This document shows, one piece after another, positions 26,901 through 35,549 of a stretch of 64,000 bases of DNA. The stretch is from Hydrocarboniphaga sp. Its GTDB lineage: Bacteria; Pseudomonadota; Gammaproteobacteria; Nevskiales; Nevskiaceae. A program made the position numbers and the translations under genes. The stretch spans positions 39,363 to 103,362 of the forward strand of contig NZ_JAQGNT010000107.1 in assembly GCF_028291725.1 (NCBI RefSeq), written 5' to 3'. The stretch's first letter is position 1. Each line of letters begins with the position of its first letter. The notes under the pieces are model-generated. The model had not been told where the DNA came from, searched no databases, and worked only from the letters and a program-made list of their open reading frames with translations.

Positions 26901-27310
26901 TGATGGTCTGGAGTGACGAACGCAGCATCGAGGTGCAGGCGATGCCGGCGCAGATCTGGAGCCTGTTCTCGAACGTCGCGGACTGGCCGCAATGGAACGC
27001 CGGCATCGAGCGCATCGAACTGCACGGGCCGTTCGAGACTGGCACCCGCTTGACGATGCAGCCGCCGGGCGAAGACCCGTTCGCGAGCACCCTGCTCGAC
27101 GTGCGCGAGAACCAGGGTTTCACCGACGAGACCATCCTGCATGGCACGCGGGTACTGGTACATCACCTGATCGCACCGCTGGACGGCGGCAGCACGCGCA
27201 TCGTGTTCCGCACTGAAGTCAGCGGGCCGGTCGCGGCGGATCTGGGCGAGGCCGTCACCGAGGATTTTGCCGAGGTGCTGGCGGCGCTGAAACGCCGTGC
27301 CGAAGCCTGA
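26900..27310 (+). CDS. SRPBCC-family protein (polyketide cyclase/START-like)
   Basis: A 136-residue helix-grip protein. SDERSIEVQAMPAQIWSLFS and VADWPQWNAGIERIEL are typical SRPBCC openings, and the C-terminal helix LGEAVTEDFAEVLAALK closes the ligand cavity. It is coupled to the preceding VOC gene; such pairs with a WYL or HTH regulator downstream are common and may respond to a small hydrophobic ligand. No specific substrate can be assigned. Confidence 0.78.
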   Translation: MMVWSDERSIEVQAMPAQIWSLFSNVADWPQWNAGIERIELHGPFETGTRLTMQPPGEDPFASTLLDVRENQGFTDETILHGTRVLVHHLIAPLDGGSTRIVFRTEVSGPVAADLGEAVTEDFAEVLAALKRRAEA

Positions 27311-27348
27311 ACCGGATGCCGCACCGGCGAGCCATTTAAGCTATCGGC

Positions 27349-28035
27349 ATGCGCCGCGCCGACCGCCTGTTCCGCATCGTCCAGTACCTGCGAGGCCGCC
27401 GGCTGACCACAGCCGCGCAGCTGTCAGGCTGGCTGGAGGTGTCGATGCGCACGATCTACCGCGATGTGCGCGACCTGAGCCTGTCCGGCGTGCCGATCGA
27501 GGGCGAGGCCGGTATCGGCTACCGGCTCGGTGCCGGCTATGACCTGCCGCCGCTGATGTTCGACCGCGCGGAACTGCAGGCGCTGGCCGCCGGCGCACGC
27601 ATCGTCGAGGCCTGGTCCGGGCCAGAAACCGCGCGCGCGGCCGCTTCGGCGATGGCCAAGATCGCCGCCGTGCTGCCCGAGGACGCGCGCATCGATCTCG
27701 AACGCACCCGCCTATACGCCTCGCCTTTCGCCACCTCGGTACCCGGCGGTATCTTCGACCGGCTGCATCAGGCGATCGCGCAGCGTGAGGTGATGCAGAT
27801 CGGCGGCTACCGTGACCAGCAACAGGCAGTCAGCGAGCGCGCGGTCTGGCCGCTGGGTCTGTACTTCTGGGGCGCAGCCTGGACGCTGGCCGGCTGGTGC
27901 GAGCTGCGCGAGAATTTTCGCCAGTTCCGGATCGACCGCATCGGCTCGCTGGAAGCCACCGGGCGCCACTATCCCGACCAGAGCGGCCGGCGACTCGAGG
28001 ATTTTGTCCGTTTTATACACAGCCAGGCCGACTGA
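27349..28035 (+). CDS. YafY-type transcriptional regulator (HTH + WYL domain)
   Basis: A 228-residue regulator: an N-terminal HTH (RLFRIVQYLRGRRLTTAAQL, MRTIYRDVRDLSLSG) and a C-terminal WYL-type ligand domain (WPLGLYFWGAAWTLAGWCEL). WYL domains bind ligands such as nucleotides. It lies 38 bp after the SRPBCC gene and may control the VOC-SRPBCC pair. Confidence 0.88.
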   Translation: MRRADRLFRIVQYLRGRRLTTAAQLSGWLEVSMRTIYRDVRDLSLSGVPIEGEAGIGYRLGAGYDLPPLMFDRAELQALAAGARIVEAWSGPETARAAASAMAKIAAVLPEDARIDLERTRLYASPFATSVPGGIFDRLHQAIAQREVMQIGGYRDQQQAVSERAVWPLGLYFWGAAWTLAGWCELRENFRQFRIDRIGSLEATGRHYPDQSGRRLEDFVRFIHSQAD

Positions 28036-28049
28036 GGCGGCCGAAACAG

Positions 28050-28078
28050 TTGCCGCTGCCGGACTTCGCTGGTATCTT
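28050..28078 (+). promoter_or_regulatory. Sigma-70 promoter for rpmB-rpmG
   Basis: TTGCCG (28050-28055), a 17-bp spacer and TATCTT (28073-28078) lie 71 bp before the rpmB start. Spacing is ideal and a strong promoter is expected for ribosomal protein genes. Confidence 0.6.
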
Positions 28079-28148
28079 TCGCGACCCTTTTCGGGCCCCA
28101 CGCATTTCCGGGGTCTGATTCGTGCCCTAATCGCCTCGAGGTTGTGTC

Positions 28149-28385
28149 ATGTCCAAAGTCTGTCAGGTCACCGGCAAGAAGCCGCTGGTCGGCAATACGG
28201 TTTCCCACGCGAACAATCGCCGCCGTCGCCGTTTTGAACCGAACCTGCATACCCATCGTTTCTGGGTCGAGGCGGAAAAGAAGTTCATCTCGCTGCGCGT
28301 GTCGAATCACGGCCTGCGCATCATCGACAAGAAGGGCATCGACGTCGTGCTCGCCGACATTCGCAAGAATGGCGTGAAGGTCTAA
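28149..28385 (+). CDS. rpmB: 50S ribosomal protein L28
   Basis: A 78-residue ribosomal protein, full length. [30 protein letters not shown] and [15 protein letters not shown] are characteristic. It is followed 10 bp later by rpmG, as in most gammaproteobacteria. Confidence 0.98.
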   Translation: MSKVCQVTGKKPLVGNTVSHANNRRRRRFEPNLHTHRFWVEAEKKFISLRVSNHGLRIIDKKGIDVVLADIRKNGVKV

Positions 28386-28395
28386 GGAGCAAGTC

Positions 28396-28566
28396 ATGGC
28401 CAAGAAAAAAGAACGCGAAAAGATCAAGCTGATCTCGACCGCCGATACCGGGTTCTTCTACACGACGACGAAGAACAAGAAGAACACCCCGGACAAATTC
28501 GAGTTCAAGAAGTATGACCCGATCGTGCGCAAGCACGTCGTGTTCAAGGAAGCCAAGATCAAGTAA
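28396..28566 (+). CDS. rpmG: 50S ribosomal protein L33
   Basis: A 56-residue protein ([38 protein letters not shown]) matching L33 in full. TAAGGAG before the ATG gives a strong ribosome-binding site. It lacks the CxxC zinc pairs, so it is the zinc-independent form. Second gene of the rpmB-rpmG operon. Confidence 0.97.
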   Translation: MAKKKEREKIKLISTADTGFFYTTTKNKKNTPDKFEFKKYDPIVRKHVVFKEAKIK

Positions 28567-28624
28567 CGAATCAAGTAACGAGAGTTTCGGCACGCTGCGG
28601 CGTGCGGAATATCTGCAGCGGCAT

Positions 28625-28654
28625 CGCGCCACCCTCCGGGGTGGCGCTGTCGTT
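28625..28654 (+). terminator. Probable terminator of rpmB-rpmG
   Basis: GCGCCACCC-TCCG-GGGTGGCGC hairpin followed by CTGTCGTTT, 60 bp after rpmG. The T-tract is weak. Confidence 0.55.
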
Positions 28655-28730
28655 TCCGGCGCGCTGAACCAGGGATAAACCGCGTAGGTTCTTTTTATTG
28701 CTGCAGCATTGCCCGGCGTAAGATCGCGCG

Positions 28731-30191
28731 ATGAACGACGTCGACGACTCCAGCTCGCAGCGCCAGCATTACCGGCACCTCGAGCTGGCACGTTCGCAGG
28801 TCATCGAGCTGCTGTCGCGCCAGGCAGTGGAGCGCGAACTGCTGCAGCGGTCCTCGTCGGAGAATCGTCGCCAGGACGTGGTCGCGCAGTTGGTCGCGCG
28901 CCAGCATCAGGCCGCACTCGAAACCCGTCTCGCCAGCTTTCACCCGGCCGATATCGCGTTCGTGCTCGAAAGCCTGGACCCGGACGCACGCGATCTGGCC
29001 TGGGCCCTGGTCAAGCCGAGCCGGCGCGGCGCGGTACTGCTGGAGGCTTCGGATTCGGTGCGCCGCATGCTGGTCGCCCACATGGCGCCGGACGACATCG
29101 CCGCCGTGGTCGCGCCGCTGGACTCCGAGGACATCGCCGACCTGGTCGGCAGCCTGCCCGACGACATCGGCCAGCAAGTGCTGCAGCGCCTGGACAACGC
29201 CGACCAAGCCGAAGTCCGCTCGATGCTGTCCTTCCCCGAGGGCTCGGTCGGCTCGCTGATGGACCTGGATTTCGTATCGACCCGCGAAGACGCGTCGCTG
29301 GAGGCGGTGCTGCGCCTGCTGCGCCGGCGCAAGCTGCTGCCGCCGCACACCAACCAGATTTTTGTAGTCGATCGCAGCAATCATCTGCGCGGCCTGCTGT
29401 CGCTTCAGCGCTTGCTGCTGGGTGATCCCGAGGCCGAAGTCGCCGCCGAGATGACCCGCGATACGATCTATTTCTACACCGACGATCTGATGCGCGAAGC
29501 GGTCACCGCGTTCGAAAAATACGACCTGGTTTCCGCACCGGTGGTGAACCTGCACAACCAGGTGGTCGGCCGTATCACCGTCGACGCAGTCGTCGACGAG
29601 ATCAAGCAGCGCGCCAGCACCGAAAGCCTGCGCCAGGTCGGCCTGTCCGAAGAGGAAGACCTGTTCGCACCGGTCACGCAGAGCGCGCGCAACCGCTGGC
29701 CCTGGCTGGGCCTGAACGTACTGACCGCGTTCGTCGCCTCGCGCGTGATCGGCGAGTTCGAGGCGGTGATCGCGCAGCTGGTGGCATTGGCGGTGCTGAT
29801 GCCGATCGTCGCCAGCATCGGCGGCAACACCGGTAACCAGACCATGGCGCTGGTGATCCGCGGCCTGGCGATGGGCCAGCTCGGCTCGGCGCAGCTGCGC
29901 AAGATGCTGACCAAGGAGCTGTCGATCGCCGCGCTCAATGGCGCAGTCTGGGGAACGGCGCTCGGCCTGTTCACGCTGCTGCTGTACCAGAGGCTGCCGC
30001 TGACGCTGGTGATCGCCGCCGCGACGATGCTCGAACTGGTGGTCGCGGCTCTAGCCGGTGTCTTCATCCCGCTGCTGCTGCAGCGCTTCGGCCGCGACCC
30101 GGTGATGGGCTCGTCGGTGATCCTGACCGCGATTACCGACAGCATGGGCTTCTTCATCTTCCTGGGCCTGGCCTCGATCTTCCTGGTCTGA
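28731..30191 (+). CDS. mgtE: Magnesium transporter MgtE
   Basis: A 486-residue Mg2+ channel/transporter. The N domain of helical repeats (residues ~50-165, e.g. HPADIAFVLESL, APLDSEDIADLVGSLP) is followed by paired CBS domains (~170-295) and about five C-terminal membrane helices with the conserved PIVASIGGNTGNQT pore motif. The cytoplasmic domains gate the channel by sensing Mg2+. It appears monocistronic. Confidence 0.95.
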   Translation: MNDVDDSSSQRQHYRHLELARSQVIELLSRQAVERELLQRSSSENRRQDVVAQLVARQHQAALETRLASFHPADIAFVLESLDPDARDLAWALVKPSRRGAVLLEASDSVRRMLVAHMAPDDIAAVVAPLDSEDIADLVGSLPDDIGQQVLQRLDNADQAEVRSMLSFPEGSVGSLMDLDFVSTREDASLEAVLRLLRRRKLLPPHTNQIFVVDRSNHLRGLLSLQRLLLGDPEAEVAAEMTRDTIYFYTDDLMREAVTAFEKYDLVSAPVVNLHNQVVGRITVDAVVDEIKQRASTESLRQVGLSEEEDLFAPVTQSARNRWPWLGLNVLTAFVASRVIGEFEAVIAQLVALAVLMPIVASIGGNTGNQTMALVIRGLAMGQLGSAQLRKMLTKELSIAALNGAVWGTALGLFTLLLYQRLPLTLVIAAATMLELVVAALAGVFIPLLLQRFGRDPVMGSSVILTAITDSMGFFIFLGLASIFLV

Positions 30192-30366
30192 GCGCGATCG
30201 GCCCGGCATAAGGCCGGACTGAATCTGTATTGACGCTGACGCGACAACTTCATCCGCGGCGCGCAAGATCACCCGCTTGAACAGCGCGCGTCACTACATT
30301 GATCAGCCCCGAGCTATCCCTTACAGTCGCGCCCCCTTGCCAGCCCCAGGCGGAGAGCCACTCGCC

Positions 30367-30984
30367 ATGAATGCCGACGTCGATCGCTTAGCCCGCGACA
30401 TGATCGCGGCCGGCGCGCTGTTCCATCAGCGCGGCTGGGTGCCGGCCACCGGCGGAAACTTTTCGGCGCGGCTGTCGTCTGATCGCATGTTGATCACGGC
30501 CTCGGGCTGGCACAAGGGCGAGCTGACGCCGGATGCCTTCCTGGCCGCCGATCTGCAGGGCCGCCCGGAAGACCCGAGCCGCAAGGCTTCGTACGAAACC
30601 CTGCTGCACTGCCAGCTGTACAACCTGGACGCCGGGATCGGCGCCGCGCTGCACACCCATTCGGTATCGAACACCTTGCTGTCGATGCACCAGCAGAGCG
30701 TGCGGTTCGCCGGCTACGAATTGCTGAAGTTGTTGCCGGGCATCAGCACGCACGACGCGCTCGTGGAAATCCCGGTTTTCGAAAACGATCAGGACATCGC
30801 CAGGCTGGCATCCACCATCGATGCCCATATGAAGAAGCAAGCCGTGGCCGCGTACCTGATCAAAGGCCACGGTCTCTACGCCTGGGGCAGTTCGGTGGCG
30901 CAGGCACGCCACCGGGTGGAAGCCCTGGAGTTCATGTTCGAGTGCGAGTTGAGGAGCAGGAATTGGAGAGAAAGTCATGAGTGA
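30367..30984 (+). CDS. mtnB: Methylthioribulose-1-phosphate dehydratase
   Basis: A 205-residue class-II-aldolase-fold Zn enzyme of methionine salvage. GWVPATGGNFSAR, ITASGWHKGEL, HTHSVSNTLLS (Zn ligands) and KGHGLYAWG are diagnostic. ATG at 30367 begins just before the conserved domain; GGCGGAGAG upstream is the ribosome-binding site. It overlaps mtnD by eight bases. No SAM riboswitch is seen upstream. Confidence 0.95.
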   Translation: MNADVDRLARDMIAAGALFHQRGWVPATGGNFSARLSSDRMLITASGWHKGELTPDAFLAADLQGRPEDPSRKASYETLLHCQLYNLDAGIGAALHTHSVSNTLLSMHQQSVRFAGYELLKLLPGISTHDALVEIPVFENDQDIARLASTIDAHMKKQAVAAYLIKGHGLYAWGSSVAQARHRVEALEFMFECELRSRNWRESHE

Positions 30985-31540
30985 ACTGCGTATCTATCAG
31001 GAAGCTTCCGCGGCCCGGGCCGAGGCCGCCTACACCGGTTACGAGGACATCCGCCGCGCGCTCGACAAGATCGGCGTCGGCTTCGAGCGCTGGGAGGCGA
31101 GCAAGCAGCTCGATACCGAAGCCAGCCAGGACGAAGTGATCGAAGCCTATCGCGATGCGATCGATCGCCTGATGAAGGCCTACGGCTTCAAGAGCGTCGA
31201 CGTGATCAGCCTGTACGCCAGCCATCCGCAGAAAGAGGCGATGCGCGACAAGTTCCTGCACGAGCATACGCACGACGATTTCGAAGTGCGCTTTTTCGTC
31301 GAAGGCGAAGGCCTGTTCAACATTCGCAAGGACGGCCACGTCTACGCGATGCGCTGCGCCCAAGGCGATCTGATCAGCGTGCCGGCAAACACCACGCACT
31401 GGTTCGACATGGGCCCGAATCCGAACCTGAAGGCGATACGCCTGTTCACGACGCCGGAAGGCTGGGTCGCGAACTTCACCGGCGACAACATCGCCGACCG
31501 CTTCCCGCGCCTGGAAGCGCCGCACTACACGGCGGGCTGA
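30977..31540 (+). CDS. mtnD: Acireductone dioxygenase
   Basis: A 187-residue cupin that oxidises acireductone to the keto-acid precursor of methionine. Metal ligands His97, His99 and Glu103 lie in HEHTHDDFEVRFF, with a further His near 141 (TTHWFDMG). It is translationally coupled to mtnB and followed by mtnC after one base. Confidence 0.96.
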   Translation: MSELRIYQEASAARAEAAYTGYEDIRRALDKIGVGFERWEASKQLDTEASQDEVIEAYRDAIDRLMKAYGFKSVDVISLYASHPQKEAMRDKFLHEHTHDDFEVRFFVEGEGLFNIRKDGHVYAMRCAQGDLISVPANTTHWFDMGPNPNLKAIRLFTTPEGWVANFTGDNIADRFPRLEAPHYTAG

Positions 31541-31541
31541 A

Positions 31542-32222
31542 GTGATCAAGGCGATCGTCACCGACATCGAAGGCACCACCTCCTCGATCGAGTTCGTGCA
31601 CCAGAGCCTGTTCCCGTATGCACGCGCGCATCTGCGCAGCTTCCTGCGCGAACACGCCGGTGACCCGCTGGTGCAGGGCCTGATCGGCGACGTCGAAGCC
31701 GCCATCGGCTGGGACCTGTCGATCGACGAGGCCGCCGGCGTGCTCGAACAGTGGATGGCCGAAGACCGCAAGGCGACGCCGCTGAAAACCCTGCAGGGCA
31801 TGATCTGGAAAGTCGGATACCAGGCCGGCGAACTCAAAGGCCATGTCTACGCCGATACGCCGGAATATCTGCGCCGCTGGCATGAGCAGGGCCTGCAGCT
31901 GTACGTGTATTCCTCGGGCTCGACGGAAGCGCAGAAGCTGATCTTCGGCCACTCCGATGCCGGCGATCTGACGCCGCTGTTCTCGGGTCATTTCGACACC
32001 CAGATCGGCGGCAAGCGCGAAGCGGCTTCGTATCGCGCGATCCTGGACCGCATCGGCCTGCCCGGCAGCGAGGTGCTGTTCCTGTCGGACATCGGCGAGG
32101 AACTCGACGCCGCGCGCGCCGCCGGCATGCACACCTGCCAGCTGATCCGCGACGCCATCGCCAAGCCGTCGCCGGCGCATCCGCAGGCGCGGGATTTTTC
32201 GGAAGTCCGGCTGACGGATTGA
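31542..32222 (+). CDS. mtnC: Enolase-phosphatase E1
   Basis: A 226-residue HAD enzyme that enolises and dephosphorylates diketomethylthiopentyl-1-phosphate. TDIEGTTSSIEFVH is the catalytic motif, and VYSSGSTEAQKLIFGHS and LFLSDIGEELDAA are conserved. It starts with GTG at 31542, one base after the mtnD stop. mtnA and mtnE are not in the window. Confidence 0.95.
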   Translation: MIKAIVTDIEGTTSSIEFVHQSLFPYARAHLRSFLREHAGDPLVQGLIGDVEAAIGWDLSIDEAAGVLEQWMAEDRKATPLKTLQGMIWKVGYQAGELKGHVYADTPEYLRRWHEQGLQLYVYSSGSTEAQKLIFGHSDAGDLTPLFSGHFDTQIGGKREAASYRAILDRIGLPGSEVLFLSDIGEELDAARAAGMHTCQLIRDAIAKPSPAHPQARDFSEVRLTD

Positions 32223-32232
32223 TGAGCCATTC

Positions 32233-32311
32233 GTAGGTCGGCAATCCCTTGCCGACGTGAGGCCTCGATTGCGCATCGACGGTACACGTCGGCAAGGGAT
32301 TGCCGACCTAC
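32233..32311. repeat. GTAG palindromic element, family A, copy 4
   Basis: A complete 79-bp unit with both feet. Its right-hand CTAC supplies, on the minus strand, the TAG stop codon of the adjacent VanY-like gene (32308-32310). The central spacer is nearly the reverse complement of that in copy 6, so the element occurs in both orientations. Confidence 0.88.
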
Positions 32312-32820
32312 GAATGGCACCAGTGCCAGGGTTCGTACCGGTAGCCCTGCGGGTTATCGCGCGGATAGCTCATCGTGAAGCCAAAGCTGCTGGCTTCACG
32401 CTCCAGCCAGGCATAGGCCGCGGTGTTCTCGAAAGCCTCATCAAGCCCGCCGCAACCCGGCGTTCCGATGTCGATTGCTCGGCCGGTGTGATGTTCGCTG
32501 TAACCGGGCGGCGCGTTGATGGTGAGTGCCACCTCGATGGTCTCGCCCTTGGCGAGGCGTGCGCGCAGCAGCGAGGCCTGGTACTCGGCGCTGCGAAATG
32601 CCGAGACCAGCAGCAAGCTCACGCCGCTGCGCGCCGCAGCATCGCGCATCGACAGCCAGGCCTGCGCAGCCTGCGGCGTCAGCAGCTTGTCGCGGCCATC
32701 GGTGCCGAGGCCGACCGGCACCAGCCGACTCGCCTCGCGATAACGGTGCAGGCCGCGGCGACGCAGCGCGGCGCGCTCGATGCCAAGTTCCTGCAACAGC
32801 TGATCGACCGAGGGACGCAC
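32308..32820 (-). CDS. VanY-like D-alanyl-D-alanine carboxypeptidase-family protein
   Basis: About 170 residues of the M15B/VanY zinc peptidase fold: LLLVSAFRSAEYQASLLRA, then Zn motifs GYSEHHTGRAIDIG and EPWHWC. The start is uncertain; GTG at 32820, just after the cysQ stop, gives the whole domain but no signal peptide, unusual for a cell-wall enzyme. The protein ends only three residues after the last Zn histidine because a GTAG element supplies the stop, so the C-terminus may be shortened. Co-transcribed with cysQ. Confidence 0.78.
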   Translation of the reverse strand: MRPSVDQLLQELGIERAALRRRGLHRYREASRLVPVGLGTDGRDKLLTPQAAQAWLSMRDAAARSGVSLLLVSAFRSAEYQASLLRARLAKGETIEVALTINAPPGYSEHHTGRAIDIGTPGCGGLDEAFENTAAYAWLEREASSFGFTMSYPRDNPQGYRYEPWHWCHS

Positions 32821-32828
32821 AGCCAGAC

Positions 32829-33635
32829 TCAGGTCGGAATCGTCGCCAGCAGCGGTTTCCAGTCGAAGCTGCTGTCGCCGATCACCGCGAACAGCGGATT
32901 CAGCAGCGAGTCTTTCTGGTTGTAGCGCAGCCGCGACAGATCCGGCAGCCGCAGCACGCGCGCGCCCGCCTGCTCGGCGACACACTGGCCGGCTCCGGTA
33001 TCCCATTCCGATGTCGGGCCGGTGCGCGGGTACAGATCGGCTTCGCCGGCCGCGATCTGGCAGAACTTCAGCGAGGAGCCGCGGCTGCGCGCCTCATGCT
33101 CGGGCGCCGCGGCCAGAAAAGCTTCAAGCTCGGGATTCTTGTGCGAGCGGCTGACGACGAATACCGGCGTCGATGGCACCCGGCGCGTGTGCAACTCTGA
33201 GTGCAGGCCGCGCTGGATCTGGAAAGCACCGGCGCCCTGGGCCGCGTAATAACCGACATCGAGCGCCGGCGCGACGACCACGCCGAGCACCGGGTAGCCG
33301 TCTTCGATCAGCGCGATGTTCACCGTGAAATCGGCGTTGCGCGCGATGAATTCCTTGGTGCCGTCGAGCGGGTCGACCAGCCAGTATCGTGACCAGCTGC
33401 GTCGGATTTCGAACGCGATATCGGCATCCTCCTCCGACAGCAGCGGGATCGAAGGCGTCAGCGCCTTGAGGGCCTTGGCGATGTGCCGGTGCGCGGCCAT
33501 GTCGGCCCGCGTCAGCGGCGAGCGATCGGCTTTTTCGGTAATGCCGAAGTCGGCGGAATCACGCACCTGCATGATCCGGCGGCCGGCTTCCTCGGCAATG
33601 CCCTGCACCGCTTGCAACAGATCGACCGGCTTCAT
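32829..33635 (-). CDS. cysQ: 3'(2'),5'-bisphosphate nucleotidase CysQ
   Basis: A 268-residue inositol-monophosphatase-fold enzyme that hydrolyses PAP from sulfate assimilation. Metal-binding segments SEED, WLVDPLDGTKEF and EWDTGAGQCVAEQAG are intact. It is divergent from yrfG by 37 bp; cysQ, nudE and yrfG cluster in many gammaproteobacteria, with nudE missing here. Confidence 0.94.
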   Translation of the reverse strand: MKPVDLLQAVQGIAEEAGRRIMQVRDSADFGITEKADRSPLTRADMAAHRHIAKALKALTPSIPLLSEEDADIAFEIRRSWSRYWLVDPLDGTKEFIARNADFTVNIALIEDGYPVLGVVVAPALDVGYYAAQGAGAFQIQRGLHSELHTRRVPSTPVFVVSRSHKNPELEAFLAAAPEHEARSRGSSLKFCQIAAGEADLYPRTGPTSEWDTGAGQCVAEQAGARVLRLPDLSRLRYNQKDSLLNPLFAVIGDSSFDWKPLLATIPT

Positions 33636-33672
33636 ATCAGACCTTGCGTTTGGCTGGCTTTATCATACGGGC

Positions 33673-34338
33673 ATGAGCCACTTCCGCCCCGACTGGAACC
33701 GGATCGACCATGTGCTACTGGACATGGACGGCACGGTTCTCGATCTCGCATTCGATAATTTCTTCTGGGGTGAGCTGGTACCACAGCGCTATGCGCTGGC
33801 ACGCGGGCTGAGCATCGAAGACGCCCTGGCGGAGCTGACGCCGCAGTTCCGCGCGATCGAACACACGCTGCCCTGGTACTGCACCGATCACTGGAGCCGC
33901 ATCACCGGCCTGAACCTGCGCCGGCTCAAGGAGGAGATCCGCGAACGCGTCGCCTTCATCGGCGGCAGCCTGGAGTTTTTGCAGGCGGTGAAAGCATCGG
34001 GCCGGCCGCTGTGGCTGGTCACCAACGCCCATCGCGACAGCTGGGAAGTGAAGCTCGAGCAGCTCGGCCTGGCGCCGATGTTCGACGCGATCGTGTCCTC
34101 GCACGACTACGGCGCGCCCAAGGAAGACCCGCGATTCTGGCAGGCGTTGCAGCAGCAACATCCGTTTACGCGCGAGCGCGCGCTGTTTGCCGACGACAGC
34201 CTGCCGGTGCTGCGCGCGGCACGCGACTACGGCGTCGGGCACATCGTCGCGATGCGCAGGCCGGACTCGACGCGGCCAGCGCGGGACATTAGCGAGTTCG
34301 ATGCGGCGGATGGGCTGGGCTCCTTGCTGCCATTGTGA
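33673..34338 (+). CDS. yrfG: GMP/IMP nucleotidase YrfG-type HAD hydrolase
   Basis: A 221-residue HAD-family hydrolase. VLLDMDGTVLDLAFDNFFW is motif I and matches YrfG, which dephosphorylates GMP and IMP; WLVTNAHRDS is motif II and LFADDSLPVL is motif IV. Divergent from cysQ. ATG at 33673 is the first good start. Confidence 0.87.
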   Translation: MSHFRPDWNRIDHVLLDMDGTVLDLAFDNFFWGELVPQRYALARGLSIEDALAELTPQFRAIEHTLPWYCTDHWSRITGLNLRRLKEEIRERVAFIGGSLEFLQAVKASGRPLWLVTNAHRDSWEVKLEQLGLAPMFDAIVSSHDYGAPKEDPRFWQALQQQHPFTRERALFADDSLPVLRAARDYGVGHIVAMRRPDSTRPARDISEFDAADGLGSLLPL

Positions 34339-34340
34339 CT

Positions 34341-34411
34341 GTTGGGGTTCGCTGCGCTCACCCCAACCTACCAGTCACTCGTAGGTTGGGGTGAGCGCAG
34401 CGAACCCCAAC
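34341..34411. repeat. GTAG palindromic element, family B, copy 2
   Basis: Same outward-facing unit as at 22348, between convergent yrfG and rluD. Arms are identical to copy 1 over the hairpins. Confidence 0.85.
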
Positions 34412-34424
34412 ATCGACCCGCGGA

Positions 34425-35438
34425 TCAGCCCGCCTTCTGCTCGTCCCGCAGCAGCTGCAGCAGCGCCTGGAAATCCTCCGGCGGCTCGTTGGCAAAACTC
34501 AGCAGTTCGCCGGTCACCGGGTGCTCCAGCTCCAGCGCACGCGCATGCAGTGCCTGGCGCGGGAACGCCAGCAGCGCTTCGCGCAGTTTCAGGCTCATGC
34601 CGACACCGCGGGCGACGCGGCCGCCATACAGCTGGTCGCCGACGATCGGCCACTTCAGATGCGACAGATGTACGCGGATCTGGTGGGTACGGCCAGTCTC
34701 CAGCTTCACCCGCAGCAGCGTGTGGTGCTTGAAGCGCTCCTGCACGCGGTAGTGCGTGACCGCCTTGCGACCGCCGGTGCTGACCGCCATGCGCAGACGG
34801 TCGCGCGGGTGGCGGCCGATCGGCAGGTCGATGGTGCTGCCGGCGACGATGGTGCCGGTGATCAGCGCGTCGTACTCGCGGCTGACGTCGCGCCTGGCGA
34901 TCAGGTCGGCCAGATAGGTATGCGCGGTCACGGTCAGCGCCACGACGAGCAGGCCGGAGGTGTCCTTGTCGAGCCGGTGGACGATGCCGGCGCGCGGCAC
35001 CAGGGCGGTCTGCGGGAAGTGGTACAGCAGCGCGTTCTGCAGCGTGTTGTCGCGCTGGCCGGCGCCCGGGTGCACGGTCAGGCCGGCCGGCTTGCGGATG
35101 ATCGCCAGGGACTCGTCGGCGTAGACCACCTCCAGCGGCAGGTTCTGCGGCAGGATGTCGTAGTTGACCTCGGGCACCTCGGCGCGCAGGTCCAGACGGT
35201 CGCCCTGTTTGACCGGGTCGCGGCCGCGCACGGCCGGCGCGCCGTTGACCCACAGGCTGCCCTCGTCGATCCAGGTCTTGAGCCGCGAGCGCGAGTGGTC
35301 CGGGAACAGCTTGGCCGCGACCGCGTCCAGGCGCTGGCCGGCCAGCTCGGCGGGCACCACCTCGACCATCTCGACGGTGGACGGAACTGTGCCGCCCGAT
35401 TCGAGGTCTTCTGACTCGTCCGGCGCTTCGGCGTTCAT
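34425..35438 (-). CDS. rluD: 23S rRNA pseudouridine synthase RluD
   Basis: A 337-residue enzyme for U1911/1915/1917 of helix 69, needed for ribosome function. An N-terminal S4 domain (GQRLDAVAAKLFPDHSRSRL) is followed by the catalytic GIVHRLDKDTSGLLVVA (Asp) and LETGRTHQIRVHL. It is divergent from bamD with 111 bp between them, a conserved arrangement. Confidence 0.95.
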   Translation of the reverse strand: MNAEAPDESEDLESGGTVPSTVEMVEVVPAELAGQRLDAVAAKLFPDHSRSRLKTWIDEGSLWVNGAPAVRGRDPVKQGDRLDLRAEVPEVNYDILPQNLPLEVVYADESLAIIRKPAGLTVHPGAGQRDNTLQNALLYHFPQTALVPRAGIVHRLDKDTSGLLVVALTVTAHTYLADLIARRDVSREYDALITGTIVAGSTIDLPIGRHPRDRLRMAVSTGGRKAVTHYRVQERFKHHTLLRVKLETGRTHQIRVHLSHLKWPIVGDQLYGGRVARGVGMSLKLREALLAFPRQALHARALELEHPVTGELLSFANEPPEDFQALLQLLRDEQKAG

Positions 35439-35549
35439 CGGCTATACTCCGCTACCGCTGCGATCCGCAAGCTTGATTGCCCAAAATAGCTCCGATAGCT
35501 CCGACCGCATGGCGGCTTCCTTTCTCGCATTTTCCTCTTCCTTCCGAGC

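Noticed and set aside
30192..30366. A SAM riboswitch before mtnB
   Set aside because: The 175-bp leader shows no SAM-I or SAM-II core; it contains only a weak GC hairpin after mgtE.
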